Shown here in pieces: positions 20,732 to 31,840 of a stretch of DNA of 64,000 nt. Origin of the DNA: Diogma glabrata. Its lineage: Eukaryota > Arthropoda > Insecta > Diptera > Cylindrotomidae. The position numbers and the translations under genes are program-made. The first letter of the stretch is position 1, and every line of letters begins with the position of its first letter. Location of the stretch: positions 245,129,926 to 245,193,925 of the forward strand of contig OY856188.1 in assembly GCA_963693315.1 (NCBI GenBank), given 5' to 3'. The notes under the pieces are model-generated. The model ran no database searches. It was not told the DNA's origin and was given only the letters and a program-made list of their open reading frames with translations.

Positions 20732-21445
20732 AAAACGAAAGCATCTAATTATTCATAAATGTATTTCCGAATGATCGTTGTTTACGTAATAATAAAAAAA
20801 ATAATATGATTTTATTAATTAGTAACAATTATTCAACGATAAATATGCAAATTACCACGAAAAAAGCAATTTTTTCGGTTTTTTCAATTTTCCCGCCTTT
20901 TTGTCCATAGATTTATACTTTTTTTACCATATATCAAAAATAGACGTAAGAACGAGTAAATGAGTAAACTGAACTCTTTAGGAGGCGTAGTTTTAAGAGG
21001 AATCGCAGTTAAAAATTTGGTTTTTTTTTTCAAAAAAATTAATTTTAACAACAACGTCTAAATATTTCCCTCCGAAAAAATTGCTGCCTTTTTCCAATAA
21101 ATGGAGGTATCTTTTTCCAAAATTTGAACTTCATAAAATTTTTTTTGTAAAAGAAAACAAGAAAAAAGAAAAAAATCGGTTTTTCGCATTTTTTTCGAAA
21201 AATGTTGAGGTGAGGGTAAAAATGGTCCGTACAAAAAGTGTAGATCTTTTTATTCCCTACAACTTTTACACATAACTCTTTTTGATAGGATGCACGGTTT
21301 AGCCAGAAATCACGAAAAACCCTTTTCAACCCCTAAAAACCCTCCCCATTCTCCCCCGGATAGCAGCTGCTGGTTCGATTTATGTTTCCCTCTTTTACAA
21401 TATCGTGTTCTACAATATCCCGCTGTCAGTTTGCTGTAACGAATT
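20732..21445 (-). repeat. Right terminal inverted repeat, ~715 bp
   Basis: Reverse complement of 18604-19326, ending GCTGTAACGAATT. The ORFs at 21045-21329 and 21081-21275 repeat the frames of the left arm. Confidence 0.75.
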
Positions 21446-21499
21446 TTTTTGTTGTTAAAATACTATTTTTCCTGGCCTAAATAGTTTAATATAATTGTT

Positions 21500-21650
21500 A
21501 ATGACAAAAAAGCAGAAATACTAGTAATCGTTGAAATAATTGTAAGCGATGAAAACAGCAATACAAGTAATTGTTGCAATAGTTATAAGTGATGAAAACA
21601 GCAATAAGCAATTGTTGAAATAGCAATATCAGTAATCTATGAATACAGTT
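21500..21650 (+). repeat. Minisatellite, ~45-bp degenerate unit
   Basis: Several units of the type GTAATCGTTGAAATAATTGT, AAGCGATGAAAACAGCAATA. One related unit lies on the other side of the TIR element at about 18528-18562, so the element probably inserted into the array. Confidence 0.55.
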
Positions 21651-21709
21651 AATACACATACAACACCTACACATAGAATTGGAGATAAATGTAAACGAAG
21701 ACCTAGAAA

Positions 21710-22440
21710 AAAATCGCCGATTGGGGTGACAAAAATTTGTTTATTTTAATTCCACTAAAACACAGCTATTGATGTAGTTTCCCGATCAAAGATTGAGTTC
21801 CTCAATTAGTATAATGTGTGATGAACAATCAGACGAATGTGAAAGCTTTCGTTTATCGGGAATCACAATTTCCAACTGTGGAACGATCATATAATGCGAT
21901 GGCAAAAAGCGTGTCAAAAAAACTCTGCCTCCTTATTAGATGTAAAAACTTTTTCACTCCGGCATCAATTACTCCTCATTTATAAGTCTTATATTCGTTT
22001 CTGAATGGAGTATTATTGTCAAGTCTGGAGCGCTACATCTGTGTCCATCCTAGCTCTTATGGACACTGTTTGTGCTATGTGAATTATGGGTGATCGATAT
22101 TTAACATCAAATTTTGCTTCCCTATACAACATTGTCGCACTGTTGCTGATCTCGTTGTTTTTTATAAATTTCGTCACCAGCAGTGCTTGGCTGTTGAGAC
22201 CACTCACTACCATAGTGACATAATTTAGAGGGTTTTCTTTGTACAAATTGTACAAATGGAATGCTTTACTCGAATCGAAAGTCTCGGGTACGTTCAATCC
22301 ATAAAAGCTTAAAAAAACATTCATCAACACCTCAGAATGCAAGTTGTGAGACCTAGGTCTTAAAAGGTATCTATGTGTTGTTGTGACAAATATTGTAATT
22401 TCCATAGCATAACACTTTTTATTAAAAAAACTTCTTTGGA
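21710..22440 (+). pseudogene. CR1-like 3' half, decayed
   Basis: Collinear with the C-terminal third of the full-length protein. It includes KNRRLG(D)-type thumb sequence near 21720, RLSGITISNCGTIIxC-like sequence, LLHLYKSYIRF-like sequence near 21985, SVSILALMDTVCAM near 22045, and HCRTVADLVVFYKFRHQQC near 22130-22185. It ends in the 3' UTR motif GAGACCTAGGTCTTAAAAGG near 22350. Many stops and frameshifts. It may be the tail of the same copy as 14425-18400, separated by the TIR insertion and deletions. Confidence 0.65.
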
Positions 22441-22462
22441 CCCCCCCCCCCCACCCCCCCCT
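22441..22462. repeat. Poly-C run
   Basis: Near-pure C tract of 21 C's in 22 bases adjoining the 3' end of the CR1-like relic. Confidence 0.8.
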
Positions 22463-25400
22463 TTTAAACATTTTCCGTGTGCTCACCTGAGAACGAATTC
22501 GGTGCCAATTTTATAATGCTACGTGTCGTACACAATACACATCAGTCAACCTCATCAACATATTAGAATAAAATACCGAGTAAAAATTAATAAATTCGAT
22601 TCTGTATTAATTTAACAAATTTTTTAATTAATTTTACACATCAGAAAGTTGATTTTGATTGACTTATCAAAAGAAAATTCATACTTCTCCTTCGACTTCT
22701 TATGTGTTAAATACGTCTTTGCAAAATATTTATGTTGAAAATTGGTTTAGACATTTTAATTTACAATTATTTGGGTTGACAACCAATTAACATATTAGAA
22801 AATGAAACAGTATAAACCCTATTTCAGCTTTAGTATATCAAAATAATCAAGGTAAATTATTTCTAGCATAAAATTGGTAATCGATGTTGTAAAAGTTGAC
22901 ATATGAGTGATTTTCTTTATCTTAGGACAAATCTTCTAACTAGGTTTTAACATTTTAAAAGAAAGGTTCGATAATATTGTACAATCATTTTAATGATTGA
23001 TTCGAGATACTATGTCATCAGCGATGTTACAATACTAGATGTAGTTTTCTCATTTTCACTGTAATTGTTTGGCTCGCACGTTGCTACCAATTGGTTCCAG
23101 TTAGGAAATGAAGAGAAACATTTGATAGATTATTCCAGGTCAACTTATCTAACCTACCTTCTGAAGGAAATACAGAGTTGGGAGGACAGAACCATATAAA
23201 ATACAAAAAAAAGAAAATGTTATGCGATGACCATTTTCATTATAAAAAATGTTAGCAAAGTAATTATCTAAATTTAACTAGAAATGAAACAAAAAACCAA
23301 TAAAATCAAATCATCGAGCTTTCAACTTCTTCTCATAAGTAAATCAATACACTACAAAAAATGTTTTGAATCTAAAAATTCGTGAACAAAAATTGTTAAC
23401 GCCTTTGATTATAAAATATACACTTGTCAGTCAGTACAGTGTTACATTTAAAATTCAACTCTACCAACCTGTCAAATATAATCAACTCAAATCTAAGATT
23501 AAATACCCGAAACGAATTTCAGCTTATTTGTTCAAATTTCATAGCCCATCTGAAATTGTAAAGATAAAACGATGAAGGTGAATGTTGTTGTCAAAATATA
23601 ATAACATAAACAAGACGAAAGCTCAAAAATTTCTGTGAATCAATCTTATTGTTTTAATTTCTTTCTCTTCTGATTTAAATTATTTCTTTTTTATGAATTT
23701 AATGAAGTAAAACGATATCTCAAATGAAATAAAATTAATGGGAAATCTCCGGAAATATATTCAGTTTATTTATTTTAACAATAAATTACTGGTTTTATGA
23801 TGATTTCGTAACCGACGTTTAAAAAGTAGACGAGAGCTTATTCATAAGTAATAAGCTTGATTCATAACTCTAGAATCTGGAAAGCCAGCTTAAATTTGAT
23901 TAGCGCCTTACGAAATAACTCATTTAAGTGCATATTTTCGAGTTGTGAATGAAGCTTTGGTTTCAGTTCTTATATTGTGGTCAGTTCCTTTTCCAGAGAT
24001 AACTAAAACATTATTTTGATTAATGACACGTTTTTAAATTTGCACCAACAGAAGTTCTAATAACAATTTTCCTTAGATTATGTGGCATACACGTTTGTAA
24101 CTGAGATGCTTGCTAGAATTAAAAGAAAATCGAAACTCCAAAAATTAAGCGAGCATGATGACAATGAAGTGTGGCCAAAAACTTATCCACTTTTGTTTAT
24201 GTACAAAATAAAATTTTAATCTTATTGGTAAATATGTAGATCAGAGATTTCTATAGATTTTTGGATAAAATTTTGATAATGATTTATTTTGATGCAAACT
24301 AAGAAAAATTAATATTTAATTGCTTTTATTCTTAAAATTATTATGTCGTTTGTAGTTAATAGAAATAAAATTGAATGCAAAAATTTCTCTGTCGAGTATT
24401 AAACTTATTTGATGTTCATCTGTATACTGCATTATAATAAAACAGTGATATTCACAAAACTAACATTGAAAGTCTTTGACTATATACGGTATAAAGCTTG
24501 ATGGTACCATACTCAGATAGAAAAATGGTATGCGTAACAGCGTAACAGCAATACAAGGCTCCTGCCTTATAGAAGGTGATTAACTTGCCATCACTAATCC
24601 AGAGTTTGGTATTGGAAAAAGTCCTGGCTATACTAGACTAACAAAGTACCTTGCCAATGGCACACAGTTTAGCTAGATTCTATAGTGCCACACTCTGCAA
24701 TAAGAATCCTTAATCTAAAAGACAAATGTTTCAAATATGTGGGGCTTAATCATAATTTGGGTAAAAACACGGTATTTCTGCTACGACGGACGGCTCAACA
24801 TGAGGTCGCAAATGCCCAATAGTTTGAAAGAAGTATCAGATCCATCCAGATGTAGACCGACGAGACGGAAGATAACAAGCTATTTTGGCCACGTATGAAA
24901 GTTACAAATTGGCGCAGCTACGTTATTATAAGGCCATCTAAACAATCAAAGAGATGGTGTTAAAATCAGAAATGTTCGCAGATTGAGAACTTCAAAAAGA
25001 AGTATGAATTAAACAATTGCATTTAACAAACTCAGTTCTGCAAAGGCCACTGGGAGCTGAATCTGAAAAAAACATAATGTCTTGACTAAGAATATTTTAA
25101 GCAAAAGTAGTTAAAAACAAATCAGACCAGAGATGAAGCATAATAGCCCGACAGTAGATCATGTAAAGCTACCATTTAGAGAAAAGTTGAACGCCGAACC
25201 ATCTAACCGTCCAATGAAATTTAGTATCCCACTTCGTTTGCCACTCCTAGCATCTCAAAATACAGAGTAAAAAATTCCAAAGTGATCGTTATAGATTTAA
25301 TTTCATGTTTCCTGAGCTTATTATTATATTATAAAATTTAAAGAGTTTAGGTAGATTACGATCGGAGTCAAGGTTGGTGAATAAGGAAAATTAAAAAATG

Positions 25401-25889
25401 CCTTAGCTGGTAATAGGTCAAAAATAAAAAGCATTAAATTAAAACAAAATTGCTACCTCCCTAAGAAAGTCGCCCTTTTAGTATAACAACACATTCAAAC
25501 GGGTTAAAAAAAGGGTTTATCATTTGAAACTAAAAAATTTCGGAGCGATCACTTAATTTTTTTAATAACTTTTGAGTAAAGTGCAGTAAAAATAAAACAC
25601 GCTAGCAGCTAGAGCATGTTTTTGGTTGCTCTATCTATTATATATGATCGTATGCTGATAGTGTTGTCACTGCTCCTTCCTTTGTAATTCTTTTGCTAAA
25701 ATGTTCATCAATATCCGAGTGGTACACAATCCACGCACCTAACTATACTTTTTGGAGTTTTGTATAGAAATAAAAAGTATTATAATTTCTAGAAAATTTT
25801 GAAAAAATTACTCCGATTTTTGGGCATTTCTCGACGTTTTATGTCACAAAATATCTAAATAAGGAAACAAAAATTGTCTGCCACCCAGC
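22463..25889. other. No gene recognised
   Basis: AT-rich DNA. The stretch 24500-25260 is slightly less AT-rich and may be the decayed upstream part of the retroelement whose RNase H remnant lies at 25.9 kb, but I could not assign any motif. Confidence 0.4.
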
Positions 25890-25893
25890 CATC

Positions 25894-26340
25894 ATGCACA
25901 TCATCAATTTAGTATCAAAAATTAGGACCGGAAGAGGTATTGAGAGCTACCAACGATCAATATCATCCAATGCCAGTATGTTGTACACGGACGGCGCCCA
26001 AACCAACAAAGGCACTGGAGCAGGGGTGTTTGATCCCAGAACTAAACGCATGTTATCAGTGGGTACCTCTGCAACAATTTTTCAAACTGAAACCTTTGCC
26101 ATCAATTATAATAATATAATTTTATACATTATGTCTGACAGTCAGGCGGCGCTATTGGCGTTGAATTCGACTCACTTAAACTCAAAGCTTGTATGGTAAT
26201 TCCATTAAAATCTACAAACAAATATAGGAACCAACTGCGCCAGCACTTGTGTAGATGCCTGGTTACACAGGCGTACAAGATAATGCAATATCAGACTGTC
26301 CAGAAAAGAAAGACCCCAGTATTACTTTGGTCCGGAACCG
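25894..26340 (+). pseudogene. RNase H domain remnant of a non-LTR retrotransposon
   Basis: The frame 25894-26199 carries LYTDGAQTNKGTGAGVF, ATIFQTETFAI and MSDSQAALLAL, the successive D, E and D motifs of an RNase H domain of the type found in I, R1 and LOA clades. After a stop and frameshift, MPGYTGVQDNAISD (about 26250-26300) matches the usual end of that domain (PGHxGxxGNExAD), with the conserved residues altered. The reverse transcriptase that should precede it is not recognisable. A retroelement fragment, not a host ribonuclease. Confidence 0.7.
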
Positions 26341-26579
26341 TGCTTTGGAATGAGCAAGAGTTGTCTTAAATGCATTATCCAAAGTTGGTAACAGGAACAA
26401 ATTGCGTATAACGAGACACCATCCAATAAACCACCACCACCCACCACCACCGGCCGAAATAGTGGAGCACAGTGCAACTGATCTGACCTCGAATGGTTCA
26501 AATTCATCAAGAGACTAACACTTTCTCTACCGCAAACCAGTACTCCAATCAACCTCATTAACTATGTTTAAGGGGCTTG

Positions 26580-27749
26580 GATTCGACAACATTGTACATC
26601 CGACAGTGACGTCAACGTCATCTGTCGCATAACAGCTTTAGGATTAACCACAATAGATCTTTAGGTCACAATGCCACTGGAACTCGGTAATTGAACAGCT
26701 CAGTTTCGAGAACTCTCTATAAAAACAATCTGCAATAGCTAAAGTTTAGCAAAACTGTTGACTCCGTTGATATAGATGTGAACAAATAACCCAAAAGATG
26801 ACATCTGAAAACGATGCAGTTTGGTTGCTTTGTTTAAGCTAGATTTAAATCTTATAATCACAATTATAGTTTGTACGTACGTAAATGTACGTGCTCGCAT
26901 AAAATCAGGCTTGAAGATACATAATCAACAATGAAAATGTATGGCAAATTATTTGATTTCGCATACGTTAACGAAGTTGTTCAACCAGCTGTTGTTTACT
27001 TAGCAGTACATCTTGCAAGAAAATGCAATAAACCCTGAATAATGACTACAAAGTCCTGGCTTGGTTTTTTTCAAGTTATGTCAAAATAACGCGATGGCAA
27101 AAACACTGCTGTAATGTTTACATTTTACACAGGGAAGAGAAGAAGAACGGAACGGTCAAAAGTCGCACTTTTTTAACAACAACTCAAAAATTGTGCATCT
27201 CAAAATTCTAAAAAAACTGATTTGTTTTCTAAATTAGGTGCTCTTTCAAATGACACTCCCACTTGACCAAATTTTAAATAGTGTTTTTACCCCTTCTCCT
27301 CTCCACCCCCTTAATAAATCTAACTATGAGTATGTGACACTTTTATATATATTTTATTAAAAACTTACTAATTGTTCTATCATTCCAAATACATTTGAAA
27401 ATTTTCGTTTAGTTAGGTTCGGAGTTAATCGAGGTAAGAAAACACGAAAAAAACGTCATTATTCAAAATTTTACAAAAAATGGTGAGGAATGCTGAAATT
27501 AATTCCTTTTATGCCCTACTTGAATCTATAAATAAATGTATTTTCTCAAAGGTGTCACATCGTACCTCTGTAAACACCATGAAAACCACTTTAGTTTTAT
27601 TTGTATCCGTCATTTCATGGGGACAGATTAGTTTTATACGCAGCTCAAATTTCAAGTTCATAGCATTTATAGTTTACGAGATAATCGATATAATGTGAAA
27701 AATTCGTTTTACTCTCACTAATGTTTCGTATAAAAAACGGAACCCTAAA
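26580..27749. other. Unassigned DNA left of the foldback element
   Basis: Non-coding in appearance. The part from 27120 to 27720 has the texture of repeat arms seen elsewhere in the window, but I found no partner. The motif ACGGAACCCTAAAA (27737-27750) directly adjoins the foldback element. Confidence 0.35.
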
Positions 27750-28898
27750 AACACAAAAACAAGCAACTGTTTTTTCTGAGTTGTAACCTTTTAGCAGAAA
27801 AACCACCCCTTGGGTCAAACACCCATAAGGGAACTATGTTAAATATAATCGACAAAAAAAATATATCAGGGTGCGGATAAAGTTCCGATTTAGCAGCTTT
27901 CTAAATGTGTTATTCTTTATTTCTGATTTGCAACCCTTTAAAAAGTGCCACCCCTTGTATCATGCATGCATAAGGGAACTATGTTAAAGCATGGAGATAT
28001 CGTTTTAAGCAGGTAAATGATTTTTCGATTTAGGAGCTTACTAAATATGTCACTCTATAATTTTGATTGCTACCCTTTAGAAAGTGCTACCCCTTGTTTC
28101 ATGCAAGCATAAGGGAACTATGTTAAATCATAGATATACGGATCGTTTTTTGTAGGTTAATGATTTTTCGATTTAGGAGCTTACTAAATATGTCACTCTA
28201 TATTTCTGATTGCAACCCTTTAGAAAGTACCACCCTTTGTATCATACATTCGTACATGCATAAGGGAACTATGTTAACCCATTTCAATCCTCTGTTTGTT
28301 TCATCGAACAGTGGAATTCCTTTTTTTTCTAAAAATTGTTTACTTATGATAGTAATAGTTATGCATGGTGCCCTTAGTACGATAAGGTTCCTAGATGTGA
28401 TGTGTATTCGACTAAGAAATTGTATGGTGGCCCAAGCATCCCCTTCCCACCACACCTCCTTTTCCAAAAAACCTTTTGTTTAGAAGACATATTTTTGAAT
28501 AATTATATAAAATACTAAACGAACAAAAACAGAAAAATTATTGATGGCGAATTTGTACCAATGGATGAGACTACTCATAGGAATAGTTTTCATATTTATT
28601 GGAAACATTGGGGTGCTTTCAGGTGTACGTTAAGTTAAGTGTTCGTTTCATCGAACACTGGCACGAACCCTATATTTTGTACTAAAATTGGATTTCATAA
28701 TTTTTCTGACATTTTGGTTATTTGTTGGCACTATTTTGAAAAGAACAGACGTATTTTATTTCGTGTGATATAATTTTGTTAAAACCGAATACTCATACAA
28801 CAAAAAAGGTTATAAGGGCAGTTCTTATATATTAAATTTGTTATAACGTTCATTCTTTACATCAAATGTTTATTATTTGTATATAATATGTAGTTATA

Positions 28899-29201
28899 AT
28901 GCTGCGTCGAAAGCTATTGACAATGTGTGAGGTGAGGAAAATTATTGAAAATTGGAACGACGGAGATGAAGAAGTTGATAATATTTCTTTAACTAACAAT
29001 CTTCCGCCTGATCGTGTTGATGGATTAAGCGGTGAAGAATATATAAATAGTAATTTTATATTATTGTATCCTGATGTTAACAGTGATTTTCTGCGATGTG
29101 GCCAAATGTGTTTAGTTGAAACTTCAAGAAATATTGTTGAAGACACTGCAGAAAATGAGTTCATCGTTGAAGAACCCCAACCTGGACGTTCTATCCATTA
29201 A
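28899..29201 (+). pseudogene. piggyBac-like transposase, N-terminal remnant
   Basis: A 100-codon frame with an acidic N-terminal region: NWNDGDEEVDNISL, LPPDRVDGLSGEEYINSNF. The pattern of hydrophobic-Pro-Pro, Gly-Leu-Ser-Gly-Glu-Glu resembles the start of insect piggyBac transposases, upstream of the catalytic domain. The frame ends at 29201 and the DDE/D core is not recognisable downstream. The call rests mainly on its position in a TTAA-flanked element. Confidence 0.5.
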
Positions 29202-29456
29202 GAACAACGACAAAAGAAAGTGAAATATGATTATTAATTATTGACTTCTTTTAGTAAACCAAAATATGGTCAAAAAAACCATAAATAATTTCAGTATAAT
29301 ATAGCACCTAGCTCAGCACATTTAGTTGATATGACAAACAAGCTATGTGAAAAATTGAAAGATTTATAACGAAAGATTAATAACATAACGTAGAGTTTTC
29401 TACGAATCACGAGGTGTTTTTGGCAATTATTTCACAAGTTATCATTTGCTATATTA

Positions 29457-29765
29457 TTGCCTGACAAAAGAAGTGGCATGGGCTGCTATGGATCTCTGCG
29501 CTTAATTTTTCCATGGGCAATGTATGGAAGTTGCACTCTCTTATCGCCTAATATAAGACTAAAAACATTGAGTCAAATTGATTTCAAATTAATGGCCACA
29601 GAAATCCTTTTATTGACAAACGAGAATATGAATAATATAGATGAATAACGGAGTTTGAGACACCGCGTTATTTACCAGAAGTTTCCACATTATTGTCAAC
29701 TAGAAAATAAGTCTCGTAGGTGTCAACTAAAAACACAATTTTCATGTGTCGAAAATACAATAAGC
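29457..29765 (+). pseudogene. piggyBac-like transposase, C-terminal remnant
   Basis: Fragments in order resemble the end of a piggyBac transposase. GCYGSLRLIFPWAMYGSC matches the usual gKKWywpLf..l...NAwil stretch, and after a gap SRRCQLKTQFSCVEN is reminiscent of the Cys-rich C-terminal finger. Stops separate them. The catalytic third Asp region lies upstream in this family and is lost here. Confidence 0.45.
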
Positions 29766-29779
29766 AATTTTTTTTGTAA

Positions 29780-29875
29780 ATAAAGTTTGGCATGTTTAGT
29801 TTAATTATAATAAATTATAAATTAACTTCTCGGAATATCCGAAGATACTGTAGTCATTTGACATTTGCTGAGGTT
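29780..29875 (-). repeat. 3'-end-like piece of the second non-LTR family
   Basis: GGCATGTTTAGTTTAATTAT, then ATATCCGAAGATACTGT, shared with the left ends of the remnants at about 12990-13040 and 52998-53050. Confidence 0.45.
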
Positions 29876-31310
29876 GGCTGCGCACAGTGTTTCGTTTTGT
29901 TCTTATTTTAGTACGTGATTATTTTAGCACATAATGGCGGTGACGTGATGTATTTTGTGCATGACCGTCAAATTGAAAAGCGTAACCTTCTTTTGCATTT
30001 TCGGCAGCCGTGGTGGTAACATCAAAAGGAGTTGAAGTCAAAATTGTTATAATTTTTTGGATTGTTTTAGTTTCCAGATAGAACAAGGTAGTTCATTAGT
30101 ATATGTTATTGAATTTATAATTTTTATTAGTTTTTAGATTATTAGTCTTCTAATTTGTATTTTTTTGTTTTAATTAAAATAGTTCATCCACAAGATAAAA
30201 TAAAGGATTGGTTATATGCTATAGAACATATAGGATATACTTTTATTTACTAAAGCCCTAACGATGAAAACCATACGAAAACTATTCTGGTTTTATCCTG
30301 GAAAATGCAACTAGGTTCGAAATGGGTTAAAGCATAGAGATACTGACCGTTTTATGTAGGAAAATGATTTTATGATTTAGGAGCTTACTAAATATGTCAC
30401 TCTATATATCTGATTTGCAACCCTTTAGAAAGTGGAACTTCTTGTATCATGCACGCATAAGAAAACTATGTGAAATCATAGAGATACGGATCATTTTATG
30501 TAGGTTAATGATATTTTGATTTATAAGCTTACCAAATATGTCACTCTATATATCTGATTGCAACTCTATATTTCTGATTGTGTATGGTACACATAAGCTG
30601 TGGCACATTCTAAAGGGTTGCAATCAGAAATATAGAGTGACATATTTAGTAAGCTCCTAAATCGAAAAATTAATAACTTACATAAAACGATCCGTCTCTC
30701 TATGATTTAATATAGTTCCCTTACGCGTGCATGATACAAGGGGTGGCTTTTTCTAAAGGTTGCAATCAGAAATATGGAGTGACATATTTAGTAAGCTTCT
30801 AAATCGAAAAATCATTGACCTCTAAAAAACGATCCGTATATCTATGATTTAACATAGTTCCCTTATGCGTGTATGATACAAGGGGTGGCATTTTCTAAAG
30901 AGTTGCAAATCAGAAATAAAGAGTGACATATTTAGTAAGCTCCTAAATCGAAAAATGATTTATGTAGTTAAAACAATCCGTATCTCCATGCTTTAACATA
31001 GTGCCCTTAGGCCTGTATGGTAAAAGGGGTGGCTTTTTCTAAAGGGTTGCAATCAGAAATATAGAATGACACATTTAGAAAGCTGCTAAATCGGAACTTT
31101 ATCCGCACCCTGATATATTTTTGTGGCGGTCATGTTTAACATAGTTTTTATATGCGTGTTTGACCCAAGGGGTGGTTTTTCTGCTAAAGGGTTGCAACTC
31201 AGAAATAAACAGTTCCTTGTTTTTATGTTTGTTTTAATTCAATAACTCCATGTAGTAAAGAAATATTTAATGTAATGGTATTTTTTATGTGTTATCTTCG
31301 CTTGCAGACA

Positions 31311-31840
31311 AGTCTTGGGGTTGTTTTAAGAATAGGGGTGGAGCTCCAAAATCAAAAGTATACAGCCTTAAGAGCTCTTAAATAGCTCGTAATGCTGAGT
31401 CTATTCAAGACTCTCTAGAGTTATATTTAAGGTGTGGGGGGGCTGAGTAAACGTTCACTCACCCCCCCCCCCCCATTCACAAATGAAAATTTCTACTTAG
31501 GGGTTTGAGTTAAAAATTCTATTCTTGCGTTTTTTGATAGCTCCTAATTATGAGATATAATTTTTTTGATTTTTGCATGGGGGGGGCACACCAGTTTTGG
31601 GGTAGTTTTTAGAACAGGGGTGGAGCTCTAAAATCAAAAGTATACAGCCTTAAGAGCTCCTATATAGCTCCTAGTTCTGAGCCTATTACCGATCCTCTAG
31701 AAATATTTTTAAGGTGGGGGGGAGGGACTGTGTGAACGTACACTCAGCCCCCGCATTTTAAAATGAAAATATCTGCTTAAGGGGTCGAACTCAAAATTTT
31801 GTTCTTGTGCATTTTGAAAGCTTCTAAATTTTTTTTATTT
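31311..31840 (+). repeat. Tandem duplication, 282-bp period
   Basis: Two diverged copies, with GGGGTGGAGCTC at 31335 and 31617. Each is followed by AATCAAAAGTATACAGCC, TTAAGAGCTC, a G-run, a C-run and a CTACTTAGGGGT-like segment. No coding content. Confidence 0.75.

Larger units (their letters stand above)
18604..21445. mobile_element. 2.8-kb foldback/long-TIR element
   Basis: The arms, about 18604-19326 (723 bp) and 20732-21445 (714 bp), are near-identical reverse complements; the longest chance frame in each differs by only two residues. Outer ends read CGTTACAGCAAACTGACAGC inward on both sides. The ~1.4-kb centre has no transposase frame but contains a hairpin repeat also present at 36 kb. 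The element sits inside a minisatellite that resumes on both sides. It is a non-autonomous DNA transposon of unknown superfamily, and the high arm identity implies recent activity or gene conversion. Confidence 0.75.
28278..30326 (+). mobile_element. piggyBac-like transposon, 2049 bp
   Basis: Begins CCCATTTC and ends GAAATGGG, flanked on both sides by TTAA (28274-28277 and 30327-30330), the canonical piggyBac arrangement. The TTAA belongs to the interrupted foldback repeat unit, which resumes in register on the right, so the insertion is unambiguous. Inside are remnants of a transposase gene on the plus strand. The length is shorter than autonomous piggyBac elements (~2.5 kb), in keeping with internal deletion. 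Confidence 0.8.
27750..31230. mobile_element. Foldback element with tandem-repeat arms, split by piggyBac
   Basis: Left arm 27750-28273 plus 30331-30557, right arm about 30600-31230, reverse complements of each other. The arms consist of ~140-bp tandem units (starts at 27929, 28068, 28211, 30417). Each contains CAACCCTTTAGAAAGTGCCA, TAAGGGAACTATGTTAAA, CGATTTAGGAGCTTACTAAA and TATGTCACTCTATA. The outermost unit differs (GAGTTGTAACC and the GGGTGCGGATAAAGTTCC segment) and is mirrored on the right (about 31075-31230). Without the 2-kb insertion the element is ~1.4 kb. Arms made of tandem units resemble Drosophila FB-type foldback elements; relationship by descent is not claimed. Confidence 0.75.

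Noticed and set aside
22019..22486. 155-codon minus-strand ORF
   Set aside because: It is antisense to the CR1-like C-terminal relic and runs into the poly-C tract, which gives its Gly-rich start.
27929..31100. Regularly spaced ~140-bp repeats resembling a CRISPR array
   Set aside because: Units are contiguous, diverged and mirrored, with no unique spacers, and the DNA is eukaryotic.
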